From assembly GCA_017542915.1 (NCBI GenBank), contig JAFXWI010000088.1, positions 1 through 29,884 of the forward strand: a DNA stretch of 29,884 nt. The letters are read 5' to 3'. Shown in pieces: positions 7,574-16,745 of the stretch (the stretch's first letter is position 1; each line of letters begins with the position of its first letter). Both the position numbers and the translations under genes were made by a program. Below the pieces are notes generated by a model, which was given only the letters and a program-made list of their open reading frames with translations, was not told where the DNA came from and searched no databases. Source of the stretch: Paludibacteraceae bacterium. GTDB lineage: Bacteria > Bacteroidota > Bacteroidia > Bacteroidales > Paludibacteraceae.

Positions 7574-10500
7574 ATGAAACATTTTAACGAATACAAACGA
7601 TTAGATTTAGCTGCTCTAAGCCGTGAGGTGTTAGAGCAGTGGGAAAAAGAAGGATTGTTCGAAAAGAGTGTGACCACACGAGAGGGTCATCCGCAGTTTT
7701 TGTTCTTCGAGGGACCTCCCTCGGCTAACGGCAAACCCGGTATTCACCACGTTATGGCACGTACCATCAAAGATACCTTCTGCCGTTTCAAAACGATGCA
7801 GGGTTTTCAGGTACGCCGTAAGGCAGGCTGGGATACCCACGGTCTGCCCGTAGAGCTGGGCGTCGAGAAAATGCTTGGTATTACCAAAGAGGATATTGGC
7901 AAGAAGATCTCTGTCGATGAATACAACGCTGCTTGCCGCCGTGAGGTCATGAAATACACCGCCGAGTGGACGAACCTCACCAAACTGATGGGCTACTGGG
8001 TGGACTTGGACGATCCCTATATCACGTACGATAACAAGTATATCGAGACCCTTTGGTATCTCCTCAAAGAGTTGTACAAGAAAGGTTACCTCTATAAGGG
8101 CTACACCATTCAGCCCTATTCCCCTGCTGCCGGAACAGGTCTCTCCTCCCACGAGCTCAACCAGCCCGGTTGCTACCGTGACGTCAAAGACCTCACCTGC
8201 ACAGCACGCTTCAAGGTAAAAGGAAAAGGGCTTTCGACTTTCGACTTTGAGCGTAGCGGTCTTTCTACTTACATCATCGCTTGGACGACCACACCGTGGA
8301 CACTGCCTTCCAATACAGCCCTCTGTGTGGGACCGAAGATTGACTACGTAGAAGTGGAGACGCCCACCGGTGACCATATTATCCTTGCGGAGGCTCGCCT
8401 GAGTGCTTATCAGAAAGACCTTTGCGGAACAGACGAAGAAGGCAAACTCCTTGAGCCGAAGATCGTAGCCCGCTACAAAGGCGCAGACCTCGTCGGACTC
8501 GAATACGAGCCGCTCTTCCCGTGGGTGAACCCGGGTAAAGGAGCATTCCGCGTCATTCCCGGAGACTACGTTACCACCGAAGACGGAACCGGTATCGTAC
8601 ACATCGCCCCCACTTTCGGAGCGGACGATAAGAAAGTAGCCGACGCGGCAGGTGTGCCGGGTCTCTACATGCAGACCAAGAACAACGGTCCGCGTCCTAT
8701 GGTCGATTTCACCGGTAAATATTGGAATGTGGAAGATTTGGACCAAGATTGGTACAAAGCGAACGTCAACGACGAGCTCTACCGTCGTTATGCCGGTCGT
8801 TGGGTCAAGAACGCCTATGACCCGCAGTTCTCCATCGACGGAAAGTACGATGAAATCGCAGCTTCTAAGGCAGAATCGCTCGATCTTCACCTCTGTCTGG
8901 AGATGAAAGCCGATGGTCGTCTCCTCCGCACGGAGAAACATGTACACTCGTACCCCCACTGTTGGCGAACCGACAAACCTGTCCTCTATTATCCGTTGGA
9001 CAGCTGGTTCATTAAATCCACCAAGGCGCGCGATGAGATGATCGCTCTCAACAAGACCATCAACTGGCAGCCCGAATCCACCGGAACAGGTCGTTTCGGT
9101 CAGTGGCTCAATAACCTCAACGATTGGAACCTCTCCCGTTCACGTTATTGGGGAACACCGCTGCCGATCTGGCGTACCGAAGACGGAACAGAGGAAATCT
9201 GCATCGGTTCCATCGCAGAATTGTTCGATGAAATCGAGAAATCTGTGAAGGCAGGCTTCATGTCCTCGAACCCGTGGCCGAACCATAAAGTGGGCGATTA
9301 TTCGAAGGCTAATTACGATCCTTCGGTTATCGATCTCCACCGTCCGTACGTGGATTCGATCATCCTCGTTTCTCCGTCCGGCAAGCCCATGAAGCGTGAA
9401 CTCGACCTCATCGACGTGTGGTTTGACTCGGGCGCGATGCCGTACGCACAAAACCACTATCCCTTCGAGAACGCCGACGCACCGCGTACCGCTGACTTCA
9501 TCTCCGAAGGTGTGGACCAAACACGCGGATGGTTCTTCACCCTCCACGCAATCCACACCATGATCGAAGGCACCGTAGCGTACAAAAACGTCATTTCCAA
9601 CGGACTTGTCCTCGATAAGAACGGCAATAAGATGTCCAAACGTCTTGGCAACGCTGTCGATCCTTTTGGCGCACTCGATACATACGGACCCGATCCCGTT
9701 CGTTGGTATATGCTCACCAACTCCTCGCCGTGGGAAAACCTCAAGTTCGATCCCGAAGGCGTCGATGAAGTCCGCCGTAAATTCTTCGGAACGCTCTTTA
9801 ACACCTATAGCTTCTTTGCTCTCTATGCTAATGTCGATCATTGGACAGTCGAAAACCGACAGTCAGCCGACGGTCAACCGACAGTCAACCGACAGTCACC
9901 GCTTACGTCTGACTACTCCGAGATTGACAAATGGATCCTCTCGAAGCTCAATTCGCTCGTCAAAGAAGTGACCGAAGCCTATGAAGCGTACGAACCGACT
10001 AAAGCCGGACGTGCGATCTCGGATTTCGTGCAGGATGACCTGAGTAACTGGTACGTGCGCCTCAACCGCAAACGTTTCTGGGGTGGTGAGATGAATGCAG
10101 ACAAAGAGGCAGCATACACAACGCTCTACACCTGTCTCAAGACCGTAGCACAACTCATGGCACCGAACGCTCCGTTCTTTGCCGACCGTCTCTATCGTGA
10201 CCTCACGGGCGAAACGGTACACCTCAGCACGTGGCCCAAAGCCGACGAAGCGCTCATCAACAAGACCCTTGAGCGTCAGATGTACCTCGCCCAACAAGCG
10301 ACGTCCACTATCCTTTCGCTCCGTAAACGAGCAGAGAAGAATGTGCGTCAACCGCTCCAGAAAGCCGTCATCCCGACGCCGGATAGCGAGACTACCGATG
10401 CGCTTCTGCACGTTTCAGACCTCATCAAATCAGAGGTGAACGTCAAGGAACTCGTCATCGTTCCTGCTGAGCAATCGGAGATTCGTCTCGTCAAGAAGAT

Positions 10501-11011
10501 CAAGCCGAACTTCAAAGTCCTCGGTAAGAAAGTCGGCGCGAACATGAAAGCTCTTGCTGCCGCTATCAACGCTATGTCCCAGGACGAGATTGCAAAGATG
10601 GAAACCGAAGGCGCTTTCGACTTTCGACTTTCGACTTTCGACTACACGATAGTGCCCGAGGACGTCGAAATCCTGACGGAAGACATGCCGGGCTGGTTGG
10701 TAGCCAACAACGGTATCCTCACCGTCGCTTTGGACATCGAACTGACCGACGAACTCATCGAAGAAGGTATCGCGCGTGAGCTTATCAACCGCATCCAGAA
10801 CCTGCGTAAGTCGTCCGGCTTGGAGATCACCGATCGCATCGAGATCGAACTTGAAGACCGTCCCGAGATCCACAACGCAGTCCTCCATTGCGGCGATTAC
10901 ATCGCATCTCAAGTCCTCGCCACCAAGTTGAGTTTAACGACCAACGACCAACTACCATCGACTATCGAAATGGACGGTTACAACGTGAATATTAACATCA
11001 AAAAAGCATAA
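7574..11011 (+). CDS. ileS: Isoleucyl-tRNA synthetase
   Basis: The 1145-residue class I synthetase charges tRNA-Ile. The N-terminal ATP-site signature reads PPSANGKPGIHH (48-59), the form seen in Bacteroidota and eukaryote-like IleS, and KMSKR is at 686-690. The CP1 editing domain follows TTPWTLPSNTA. A long anticodon-binding C-terminal region completes it. It has its own promoter and ends 4 nt before a lipoprotein gene. The coding sequence is odd in having four short tandem-repeat tracts (near codons 220-226, 757-776, 1014-1023 and 1121-1130) that read through in frame at inter-domain or loop positions. The enzyme nonetheless looks intact. Confidence 0.97.
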   Translation: MKHFNEYKRLDLAALSREVLEQWEKEGLFEKSVTTREGHPQFLFFEGPPSANGKPGIHHVMARTIKDTFCRFKTMQGFQVRRKAGWDTHGLPVELGVEKMLGITKEDIGKKISVDEYNAACRREVMKYTAEWTNLTKLMGYWVDLDDPYITYDNKYIETLWYLLKELYKKGYLYKGYTIQPYSPAAGTGLSSHELNQPGCYRDVKDLTCTARFKVKGKGLSTFDFERSGLSTYIIAWTTTPWTLPSNTALCVGPKIDYVEVETPTGDHIILAEARLSAYQKDLCGTDEEGKLLEPKIVARYKGADLVGLEYEPLFPWVNPGKGAFRVIPGDYVTTEDGTGIVHIAPTFGADDKKVADAAGVPGLYMQTKNNGPRPMVDFTGKYWNVEDLDQDWYKANVNDELYRRYAGRWVKNAYDPQFSIDGKYDEIAASKAESLDLHLCLEMKADGRLLRTEKHVHSYPHCWRTDKPVLYYPLDSWFIKSTKARDEMIALNKTINWQPESTGTGRFGQWLNNLNDWNLSRSRYWGTPLPIWRTEDGTEEICIGSIAELFDEIEKSVKAGFMSSNPWPNHKVGDYSKANYDPSVIDLHRPYVDSIILVSPSGKPMKRELDLIDVWFDSGAMPYAQNHYPFENADAPRTADFISEGVDQTRGWFFTLHAIHTMIEGTVAYKNVISNGLVLDKNGNKMSKRLGNAVDPFGALDTYGPDPVRWYMLTNSSPWENLKFDPEGVDEVRRKFFGTLFNTYSFFALYANVDHWTVENRQSADGQPTVNRQSPLTSDYSEIDKWILSKLNSLVKEVTEAYEAYEPTKAGRAISDFVQDDLSNWYVRLNRKRFWGGEMNADKEAAYTTLYTCLKTVAQLMAPNAPFFADRLYRDLTGETVHLSTWPKADEALINKTLERQMYLAQQATSTILSLRKRAEKNVRQPLQKAVIPTPDSETTDALLHVSDLIKSEVNVKELVIVPAEQSEIRLVKKIKPNFKVLGKKVGANMKALAAAINAMSQDEIAKMETEGAFDFRLSTFDYTIVPEDVEILTEDMPGWLVANNGILTVALDIELTDELIEEGIARELINRIQNLRKSSGLEITDRIEIELEDRPEIHNAVLHCGDYIASQVLATKLSLTTNDQLPSTIEMDGYNVNINIKKA
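8231..8251 (+). repeat. Heptamer tandem repeat in ileS, tract 1
   Basis: CTTTCGA occurs twice in a row and is followed by the partial copy CTTTGAG, 21 bp in all, just before the editing-domain signature TTPWTLPS. The same unit recurs at 10614-10641. Confidence 0.75.
9858..9901 (+). repeat. 11-mer tandem repeat in ileS, tract 2
   Basis: Four copies of an 11-mer related to GACAGTCAACC (9858-9868, 9869-9879, 9880-9890, 9891-9901) are preceded by a degenerate copy from 9844. The peptide contains NRQS twice, in the linker just before the anticodon-binding region. Confidence 0.85.
10614..10641 (+). repeat. Heptamer tandem repeat in ileS, tract 3
   Basis: Four perfect copies of CTTTCGA in 28 bp, encoding FDFRLSTFD within the C-terminal region of IleS. 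Confidence 0.92.
10936..10963 (+). repeat. Degenerate heptamer repeat in ileS, tract 4
   Basis: Units AACGACC, AACGACC, AACTACC, ATCGACT follow each other in 28 bp near the 3' end of ileS. Confidence 0.65.
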
Positions 11012-11015
11012 CACA

Positions 11016-11438
11016 ATGAGAAAGTTTTTGTACATGGCATTGATTGCCCTCACAGGCATCTGCCTCGTCGGTTGTAAAAAAGATCAGAAGGATTTCTACC
11101 TCTCTGACCTGCAAGGTCTATGGCAGAATGACCAAACCACCACGTGGTATATGCGTTTTACTGCTGACCAAGGGGATATTGAAGGTTGCTTTTGGGGACG
11201 AGAGTGGGGTGACTACGGAGATGATGTAACGGAAGACGATCTCTTTGATCCCGTTAGCTATCATGGAAACGGATGGTTCCAGTATAAGCTCGAAAAGAAC
11301 GGAGATTTCACGTACATCAATATGCTGGACAATAAGGGTGCTGATGTACCCAAATCGTTCAAGATGATCACGCTTACGTCCTCCAAAATGACTTTCCAGA
11401 ACGATCTGAAAGAAAAGAAAAACTTTACCAAACAATAA
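11016..11438 (+). CDS. Small uncharacterised lipoprotein
   Basis: A 140-residue protein with a lipoprotein signal peptide: MRKF, a hydrophobic core and lipobox LVGC with Cys20, followed by KKDQKD. The mature part is rich in aromatic and acidic residues, including a WGREWGDYGDD segment, with alternating polar/hydrophobic stretches that suggest a small beta-sheet fold, perhaps lipocalin-like (inference only). It starts 4 nt after ileS and ends 12 nt before the AsmA-family gene, so it sits in a compact operon. I do not recognise its family. Confidence 0.7.
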   Translation: MRKFLYMALIALTGICLVGCKKDQKDFYLSDLQGLWQNDQTTTWYMRFTADQGDIEGCFWGREWGDYGDDVTEDDLFDPVSYHGNGWFQYKLEKNGDFTYINMLDNKGADVPKSFKMITLTSSKMTFQNDLKEKKNFTKQ

Positions 11439-11450
11439 AATCCGTTCTTT

Positions 11451-14400
11451 ATGAAACGCGCATTGAAAATCTTCGGTTGGACGCTTTTGGGGCTCGTGCT
11501 GATCGTGATAGCGGTAGCATGTTTTGCCGTGTATGTCGTCTTCACGCCGGAACGTCTGACACCCATTGCACGTGAGGCGGCAGCGAAATATATCACCTGT
11601 GAGCACGAGATAGGAGAAGTGGATCTGACGTTCTTCTCCACCTTCCCGCGTTTCGGACTGCGTGCAGACGGCCTGCTGCTGATCAATCCCAAATCCGGCG
11701 CACAGAACGATACCGTCGTAGCAGCTAAGCGAATCGTAGCAACTGTCGATGTGATGGAGTTCTTGAACCATAAGAACCTGCATGTACACGAGGCTATTCT
11801 CGATGATGCTCGCGTCAATTTCTTCATGGCGGCAGACGGATCGAACAACTTAGAGGTCTTCGTCACCTCGCCGGACACTGCCCAAAAAGACACCTCGGCT
11901 TTTGCCTTGCCTTTCAATAAACTGCAGGTGGACGGTCTGAGTCTGAAAGCAAACTATATCACTTTTGTGGACGACAAAGATACCATCGAAGCTTCGTTGG
12001 GTCAGACCAAACTGAATGCAAAAGCGGCAAGTTGGGACGATATGCTTCTTACCCTCGATGCCCAAGATGTATGCGCACGTCTCCAGAACGAGGATTACGC
12101 GGATCATCTGCATGTAGAGTTGGTTGCACCGTTAGCAATGGATCTGAATACGATGCATTTCGCTCTCGACGAAGCCCGTCTGGCTGTCAATGAGTTCGAT
12201 CTGCGTCTGGGAGGAGAAGTCACTATCGGAGACAGTTTAGCGATAGACGCTAAGGTTGAGACTGCCACATGGCAGATCGAACCACTCTTGGCTCTCGTTC
12301 CGGCGAAGTTCATGCAAGCCCTCAAGGACATTCGCGTAGATGGTAAGGTACAGTTGAACGCACAAGTACAAGGTATTGTCAGCGAACAGACTTTACCGCA
12401 TATTCAGGCGAACCTGAACCTCACGGAAGGCAAGGGATCGTACCAACCGCTGCCGTACGAATTAAAGGACGTAGTGCTCAAAGCTGACGCAGACCTGCGT
12501 ATGAACAAAGGTGAGCGTTCATCGGTAGCTATCCATTCGCTCAAAGCCAATACCAAACAGTCCTCGGTAGCGGCTAAGGGTACAATCAATGATTTGCTGG
12601 GTGACATGTCCATGAACCTTGCTTTGGATCTGGACGCTAACCTGCCGGACTTTGCGTATTTCATGCCCGAGAATATGGATTTATCGGGTCATGCCAAAGG
12701 TAAAGCGAACGCCCGTATGAGACTGAGCGACCTCACTCAGATGCATCCGGAGAAAGGACATATAGATGCCGACCTGCTCTTGTCAGACATCCGTTTTGCC
12801 ATGGATTCGATGGAGGCAGAGCTGCCCAAGACGAAGGCGCGTATTCAGCTGCCAAACCCCACACCGTCTAGACAATCCGTTAACTGGGCTCGTATCGACT
12901 TGGAGACCGATAAGATCGATTTCGAGATGAATACGCCCTTGAAGACCGCCCTGCAGGCATCGGCTATCCAACTGGAGGCAGGTAATATGCTGAGCAAGGA
13001 TCCGGTGCTCTACGCCGCTGTCGGACTTCAGACCGAGCAGCCATTACGCGTAGCCATGGACTCGATGGATGTGACCATCAACGCGCCTAAGATCAAAGCG
13101 TACGCCGAGTATAACACCCAAGACACAACCGTTATACCGGTCTTGGAAGCCCAATTGGACTGCCAAGCGCTCAACGGTTATTTCAAAGATATAAAAGCCG
13201 ACCTGCAACCCTCTCATCTGCAGGCATCGCTGGGCGGTAGTAGAAGCGACAAGACCATTCCTGTCCTGCGCTCCAAGCTGAACGCACAAGCGGCTGAGAT
13301 ACATATCGGTTCGGAACTTGCAGCTAAGACCGGAACGTTAGCTTTAGAGGCAGGTTCGCGCTACAAAGCCAACGAAGAGAATATGCTCCTCAAATGGAAC
13401 CCGATGCTCAAAGTGAACCTCAAGAGAGGTGAGCTGTCTATACCGGAACGTTTGCCGGAGACTGTCCGTATTCCGTCTATTGAGTTCGCGTACTCCAACC
13501 GCGAGATGACCATTGAGAACTCGCGTCTCGAAGTGGGACATTCGGACTTGAACCTCAAAGGACACGTCCGTAATATGGGTAAATGGTTCCGCCACGAAGA
13601 TATACTCGAGGGTGAGTTGGATATTATCTCCGACCACTGCGACGCCAACCAACTCTTAGCGTGGTTCTCTGCCGACAAAGGTAGCGAGGAAGAGGCTCCT
13701 TCAGCCGAAGGCGTTCCTTCAGCGAACAAAAGTGAGCAGTCTAACAGCGATAGTGCTCCTACAGCCGAAGGCGGTCTAAAGGAACCATTCTTGGTTCCGA
13801 CAGATGTGGACTTGGCGCTCAACACCCATATCCGAGAGGTGGAGATCTTCGAACAGGTAGCCAAAGACCTCAAGGGCGGTTTATTCGTCAAGGAGGGCAA
13901 ACTGATCCTCGACGAGGTCGGATTCGTCTGTCACGCCGCCAAACTGCAACTAACCGCTATCTACCGCACGCCGCGTCGCAACCACCTCTATGTGGGACTC
14001 GACTATCATATGTTGGATGTCAATATTGACGAGCTGTTGGCGATGATACCGGATCTGAAAGAGATGGTACCGATGCTCAGCAGCTTCAAGGGTAACGCGC
14101 AGTTCCATCTGGCAGCAGAGACTTATCTCAACAGTCAATACGAGCCCAAGATCAGTACCCTCCGCGGTGCTGCTTCCCTCTCGGGTGCAAACATGGTGGT
14201 ACTGGACGGCGAGACCTTCACCAAGATTAGCAAACTGCTCATGTTCAACAAGAAGACCGAGAACGTCATCGACTCCATCAATGCCGAGATCACCGTCTAT
14301 AAGGACGAGATAGATGTCTATCCGTTAGCGATCTCCATGGATAACTACATGGTGGCTTTGGGCGGACGGCATAAGACAGATATGACATTCGACTACGACA

Positions 14401-14591
14401 TCAACGTCCTCAAACCTATTTATTTAGGTGTACACGTGGGCGGAAATATGGATAACCTGCAGATCAAACTTGCCAAGTGTAAGTTCGCCAAAGACTTCCG
14501 TCCGATCCTCCATAAGAAAGCGGACACCAAGTCCCAAGAACTGCGGCGGATGATCAGACAGTCCATGGAGAAAAACGTCAGGATAAAGTGA
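11451..14591 (+). CDS. AsmA-family envelope protein
   Basis: A 1046-residue protein with one N-terminal membrane anchor (about residues 8-30) and a long, beta-rich periplasmic body, as in AsmA/TamB-like proteins that bridge inner and outer membranes and are linked to lipid transport. The segment after the anchor (FTPERLTPIAREAAAKYI) and the C-terminal region ending FAKDFRPILHKKADTKS resemble Bacteroidales AsmA-like proteins. Around residues 745-775 there is a low-complexity linker rich in Ser, Ala, Glu and Gly in which A-P-S/T-A-E-G recurs, encoded by repeated DNA. The substrate is unknown. Confidence 0.8.
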   Translation: MKRALKIFGWTLLGLVLIVIAVACFAVYVVFTPERLTPIAREAAAKYITCEHEIGEVDLTFFSTFPRFGLRADGLLLINPKSGAQNDTVVAAKRIVATVDVMEFLNHKNLHVHEAILDDARVNFFMAADGSNNLEVFVTSPDTAQKDTSAFALPFNKLQVDGLSLKANYITFVDDKDTIEASLGQTKLNAKAASWDDMLLTLDAQDVCARLQNEDYADHLHVELVAPLAMDLNTMHFALDEARLAVNEFDLRLGGEVTIGDSLAIDAKVETATWQIEPLLALVPAKFMQALKDIRVDGKVQLNAQVQGIVSEQTLPHIQANLNLTEGKGSYQPLPYELKDVVLKADADLRMNKGERSSVAIHSLKANTKQSSVAAKGTINDLLGDMSMNLALDLDANLPDFAYFMPENMDLSGHAKGKANARMRLSDLTQMHPEKGHIDADLLLSDIRFAMDSMEAELPKTKARIQLPNPTPSRQSVNWARIDLETDKIDFEMNTPLKTALQASAIQLEAGNMLSKDPVLYAAVGLQTEQPLRVAMDSMDVTINAPKIKAYAEYNTQDTTVIPVLEAQLDCQALNGYFKDIKADLQPSHLQASLGGSRSDKTIPVLRSKLNAQAAEIHIGSELAAKTGTLALEAGSRYKANEENMLLKWNPMLKVNLKRGELSIPERLPETVRIPSIEFAYSNREMTIENSRLEVGHSDLNLKGHVRNMGKWFRHEDILEGELDIISDHCDANQLLAWFSADKGSEEEAPSAEGVPSANKSEQSNSDSAPTAEGGLKEPFLVPTDVDLALNTHIREVEIFEQVAKDLKGGLFVKEGKLILDEVGFVCHAAKLQLTAIYRTPRRNHLYVGLDYHMLDVNIDELLAMIPDLKEMVPMLSSFKGNAQFHLAAETYLNSQYEPKISTLRGAASLSGANMVVLDGETFTKISKLLMFNKKTENVIDSINAEITVYKDEIDVYPLAISMDNYMVALGGRHKTDMTFDYDINVLKPIYLGVHVGGNMDNLQIKLAKCKFAKDFRPILHKKADTKSQELRRMIRQSMEKNVRIK
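13695..13773 (+). repeat. Repeated palindromic segment encoding a low-complexity linker in the AsmA-family gene
   Basis: A 19-mer of form GCTCCTnCAGCCGAAGGCG occurs at 13695-13713 and 13755-13773, exactly 60 nt apart, with a partial third copy at about 13713-13727. The first copy holds CCTTC-AGCC-GAAGG, a small hairpin. All stay in frame (APSAEG, VPSAN, APTAEG). Confidence 0.7.
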
Positions 14592-14608
14592 CTAACGACT
14601 AACGACTA
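14590..14608 (+). repeat. Heptamer tandem repeat in the AsmA/M3-peptidase spacer
   Basis: GACTAAC, GACTAAC, GACTA fill the spacer directly after the AsmA-family stop codon; the TGA itself (14589-14591) runs into the first unit. The next gene starts at 14615. Confidence 0.75.
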
Positions 14609-14614
14609 TACAAT

Positions 14615-16738
14615 ATGAAAAAAAACATTTTTTTAGGAGTCATTGCTATGAGTTTATTAGCATGTAACCAAACCAACCCGCTGTTGGAGCAGCCGAAGAC
14701 TCCATACGGAGTACCGGCTTTTGACCAAATCCAGTTAGAGCACTACATGCCTGCTTTTGAGGAGGCTATTCGTCAGAACAAAGCCGAGATAGAGGCGATC
14801 ACCAACAATCCCGATGAGCCCACTTTTGAGAACACTATCGTAGCCCTCGATCGTAGCGGCCTGCTCTTAGACCGCGTGCAGGGTGTGTTCTTCAATGTGT
14901 TGGAGGCAGACGGTAACGATGAGATGAATGAGATAGCAGAGCAGGTAAGTCCTATGCTGAGCGACCTCAGCGATGGAATCATCCTCAACGACCAACTCTT
15001 TCAGCGCGTGAAGTTCGTCTATGACCAGCGCAACCAGTTGGGTCTCAATCCCGAGCAAATGCGTCTTGTGACCGAGACCTATAAGTCGTTTGCGGACAAC
15101 GGAGCGAACCTGCCGGAGGACAAGAAAGAGCGTCTCAAAGAGATCAACAAAGAGTTGGCTCTCCTCTCGCTCAAGTTCGGTAATAACGTGGTAGCCGAGA
15201 CCAACAGCGATGCTGTCAAACGCTTCGTTACCGATGAGGCACTGTTGGCAGGTCTGCCCGAGAGCGCTAAAGCCGCAGCCGCAGAAGAGGCAGCCGCAGC
15301 CGGTCACCCGGGAGAGTGGCTCTTCACTCCCAAACGTACCTCGTTCACGCCGGTACTCCAGTACTGCGAGAACCGCGAACTGCGCAAACAGCTCCTTATG
15401 GACTACACCACACGCGGTAACCACGATAACGACAATGACAACAAAGCCGTCATCGTTCGCGAGATGGAACTGCGTATAGAGAAAGCCAAACTGTTCGGCT
15501 ATGACAACCCTGCCGACTATATCCTCGCTGACTGCATGGCGAAGAACCATCAGACGGTCGATGCTTTCCTGCAATCCGTTTGGGTTCCGTCGCTGGAGGC
15601 TGCCAAACGCGAAGCAGCTGAGCTCCAGAAGATGATGGACGCAGAGAAGATGGCACAAACGCCACACACGGACGATCAGGTACTTCTCCAGCCTTGGGAT
15701 TGGTGGTACTATGCAGAGAAACTGCGTAAAGCCAAATATGCTCTCGATGAGGAAGAGATCAAGCCCTATTTCGAACTTAATAACGTTCGCAAAGGTGCGT
15801 TCGGTGTAGCTACCAAACTCTACGGTCTGCAGTTCGAGCCGCTCAAGAATATGCCGGTCTATAACAAAGAGGTAGAGGTCTTCAAGGTAACGGACGCAGA
15901 TGGTTCGCTCGTCGGAATCCTCTATACCGATTATTTCCCGCGTGCAGGCAAACGTCCGGGCGCATGGATGAACAATATCCTGCCTCAATATATCGATGCA
16001 GAGGGCGTGGATCATCGTCCGGTGATCATCAACGTCGGTAACTTCAACAAACCCGCCGCAGGCAATCCGTCGCTCCTCTCTATGGACGATGTAGAGACCC
16101 TCTTCCATGAGTTCGGTCATGCACTCCACGGTCTGCTCTCCAAGGCGCACTATAAATCCCTGAGCGGTACCAATACGCCGCGTGACTTTGTGGAACTGCC
16201 GTCTCAGTTCATGGAGAACTATGCGTACGAGCCGGAGGTGCTCAAGACCTATGCTTTCCATTACCAGACAGGCGAAGTGATTCCGGACAGTCTGATTGCG
16301 AAGATCAATGCTGCCGGTAAGTTCAACCAAGGATTTGTGACTACCGAGTTACTCTCCGCTTCTATCCTTGATATGGATTTCCATGAGTTGACCACCGCAG
16401 AAGGTCTGGACGTCAATGCGTTTGAGAAAGCGAGCTTGGACAAGATGGGCATGATTGATGAGATCATCGTTCGGTATCGTCCGACGTTCTACAATCACAT
16501 CTTCACCACGGGTTACGAAGCAGGTTATTACAGCTATACATGGGCAGCTGTGCTCGATGCAGATGCTTTTGCAGCCTTCAAGGAGACCGGTAACCTCTTT
16601 GAGCCGGAGACCGCTAAACGTTTCCGTCACCTCTTGGAGCAAGGCGGCACACGTGACGCCCAAGAGCTCTATCTTGAGTTCCGCGGCAAAGAGGCAGACC
16701 CCAAGAACCTCCTTCGCCGCAAAGGATTCATTGAGTAA
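14615..16738 (+). CDS. dcp: M3-family metallopeptidase lipoprotein (peptidyl-dipeptidase Dcp-like)
   Basis: A 707-residue zinc peptidase. M3 enzymes of the Dcp type remove dipeptides from peptide C-termini. The zinc site is complete: HEFGH with His498, Glu499 and His502, and third ligand Glu527 in DFVELPSQ, followed by FMENY as in Dcp. The start YGVPAFDQIQ...HYMPAFEEAI is also typical of M3. A lipoprotein signal peptide with LLAC (Cys17) places it in the envelope, probably periplasm-facing, since the residues after the cysteine (NQTN) are not an obvious surface-export signal. It is separated from the AsmA-family gene by a short heptamer-repeat spacer. Confidence 0.93.
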   Translation: MKKNIFLGVIAMSLLACNQTNPLLEQPKTPYGVPAFDQIQLEHYMPAFEEAIRQNKAEIEAITNNPDEPTFENTIVALDRSGLLLDRVQGVFFNVLEADGNDEMNEIAEQVSPMLSDLSDGIILNDQLFQRVKFVYDQRNQLGLNPEQMRLVTETYKSFADNGANLPEDKKERLKEINKELALLSLKFGNNVVAETNSDAVKRFVTDEALLAGLPESAKAAAAEEAAAAGHPGEWLFTPKRTSFTPVLQYCENRELRKQLLMDYTTRGNHDNDNDNKAVIVREMELRIEKAKLFGYDNPADYILADCMAKNHQTVDAFLQSVWVPSLEAAKREAAELQKMMDAEKMAQTPHTDDQVLLQPWDWWYYAEKLRKAKYALDEEEIKPYFELNNVRKGAFGVATKLYGLQFEPLKNMPVYNKEVEVFKVTDADGSLVGILYTDYFPRAGKRPGAWMNNILPQYIDAEGVDHRPVIINVGNFNKPAAGNPSLLSMDDVETLFHEFGHALHGLLSKAHYKSLSGTNTPRDFVELPSQFMENYAYEPEVLKTYAFHYQTGEVIPDSLIAKINAAGKFNQGFVTTELLSASILDMDFHELTTAEGLDVNAFEKASLDKMGMIDEIIVRYRPTFYNHIFTTGYEAGYYSYTWAAVLDADAFAAFKETGNLFEPETAKRFRHLLEQGGTRDAQELYLEFRGKEADPKNLLRRKGFIE

Positions 16739-16745
16739 TTGACGA

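Noticed and set aside
14867..16330. 487-codon open frame on the - strand
   Set aside because: Antisense shadow of the M3 peptidase, which has a complete zinc site.
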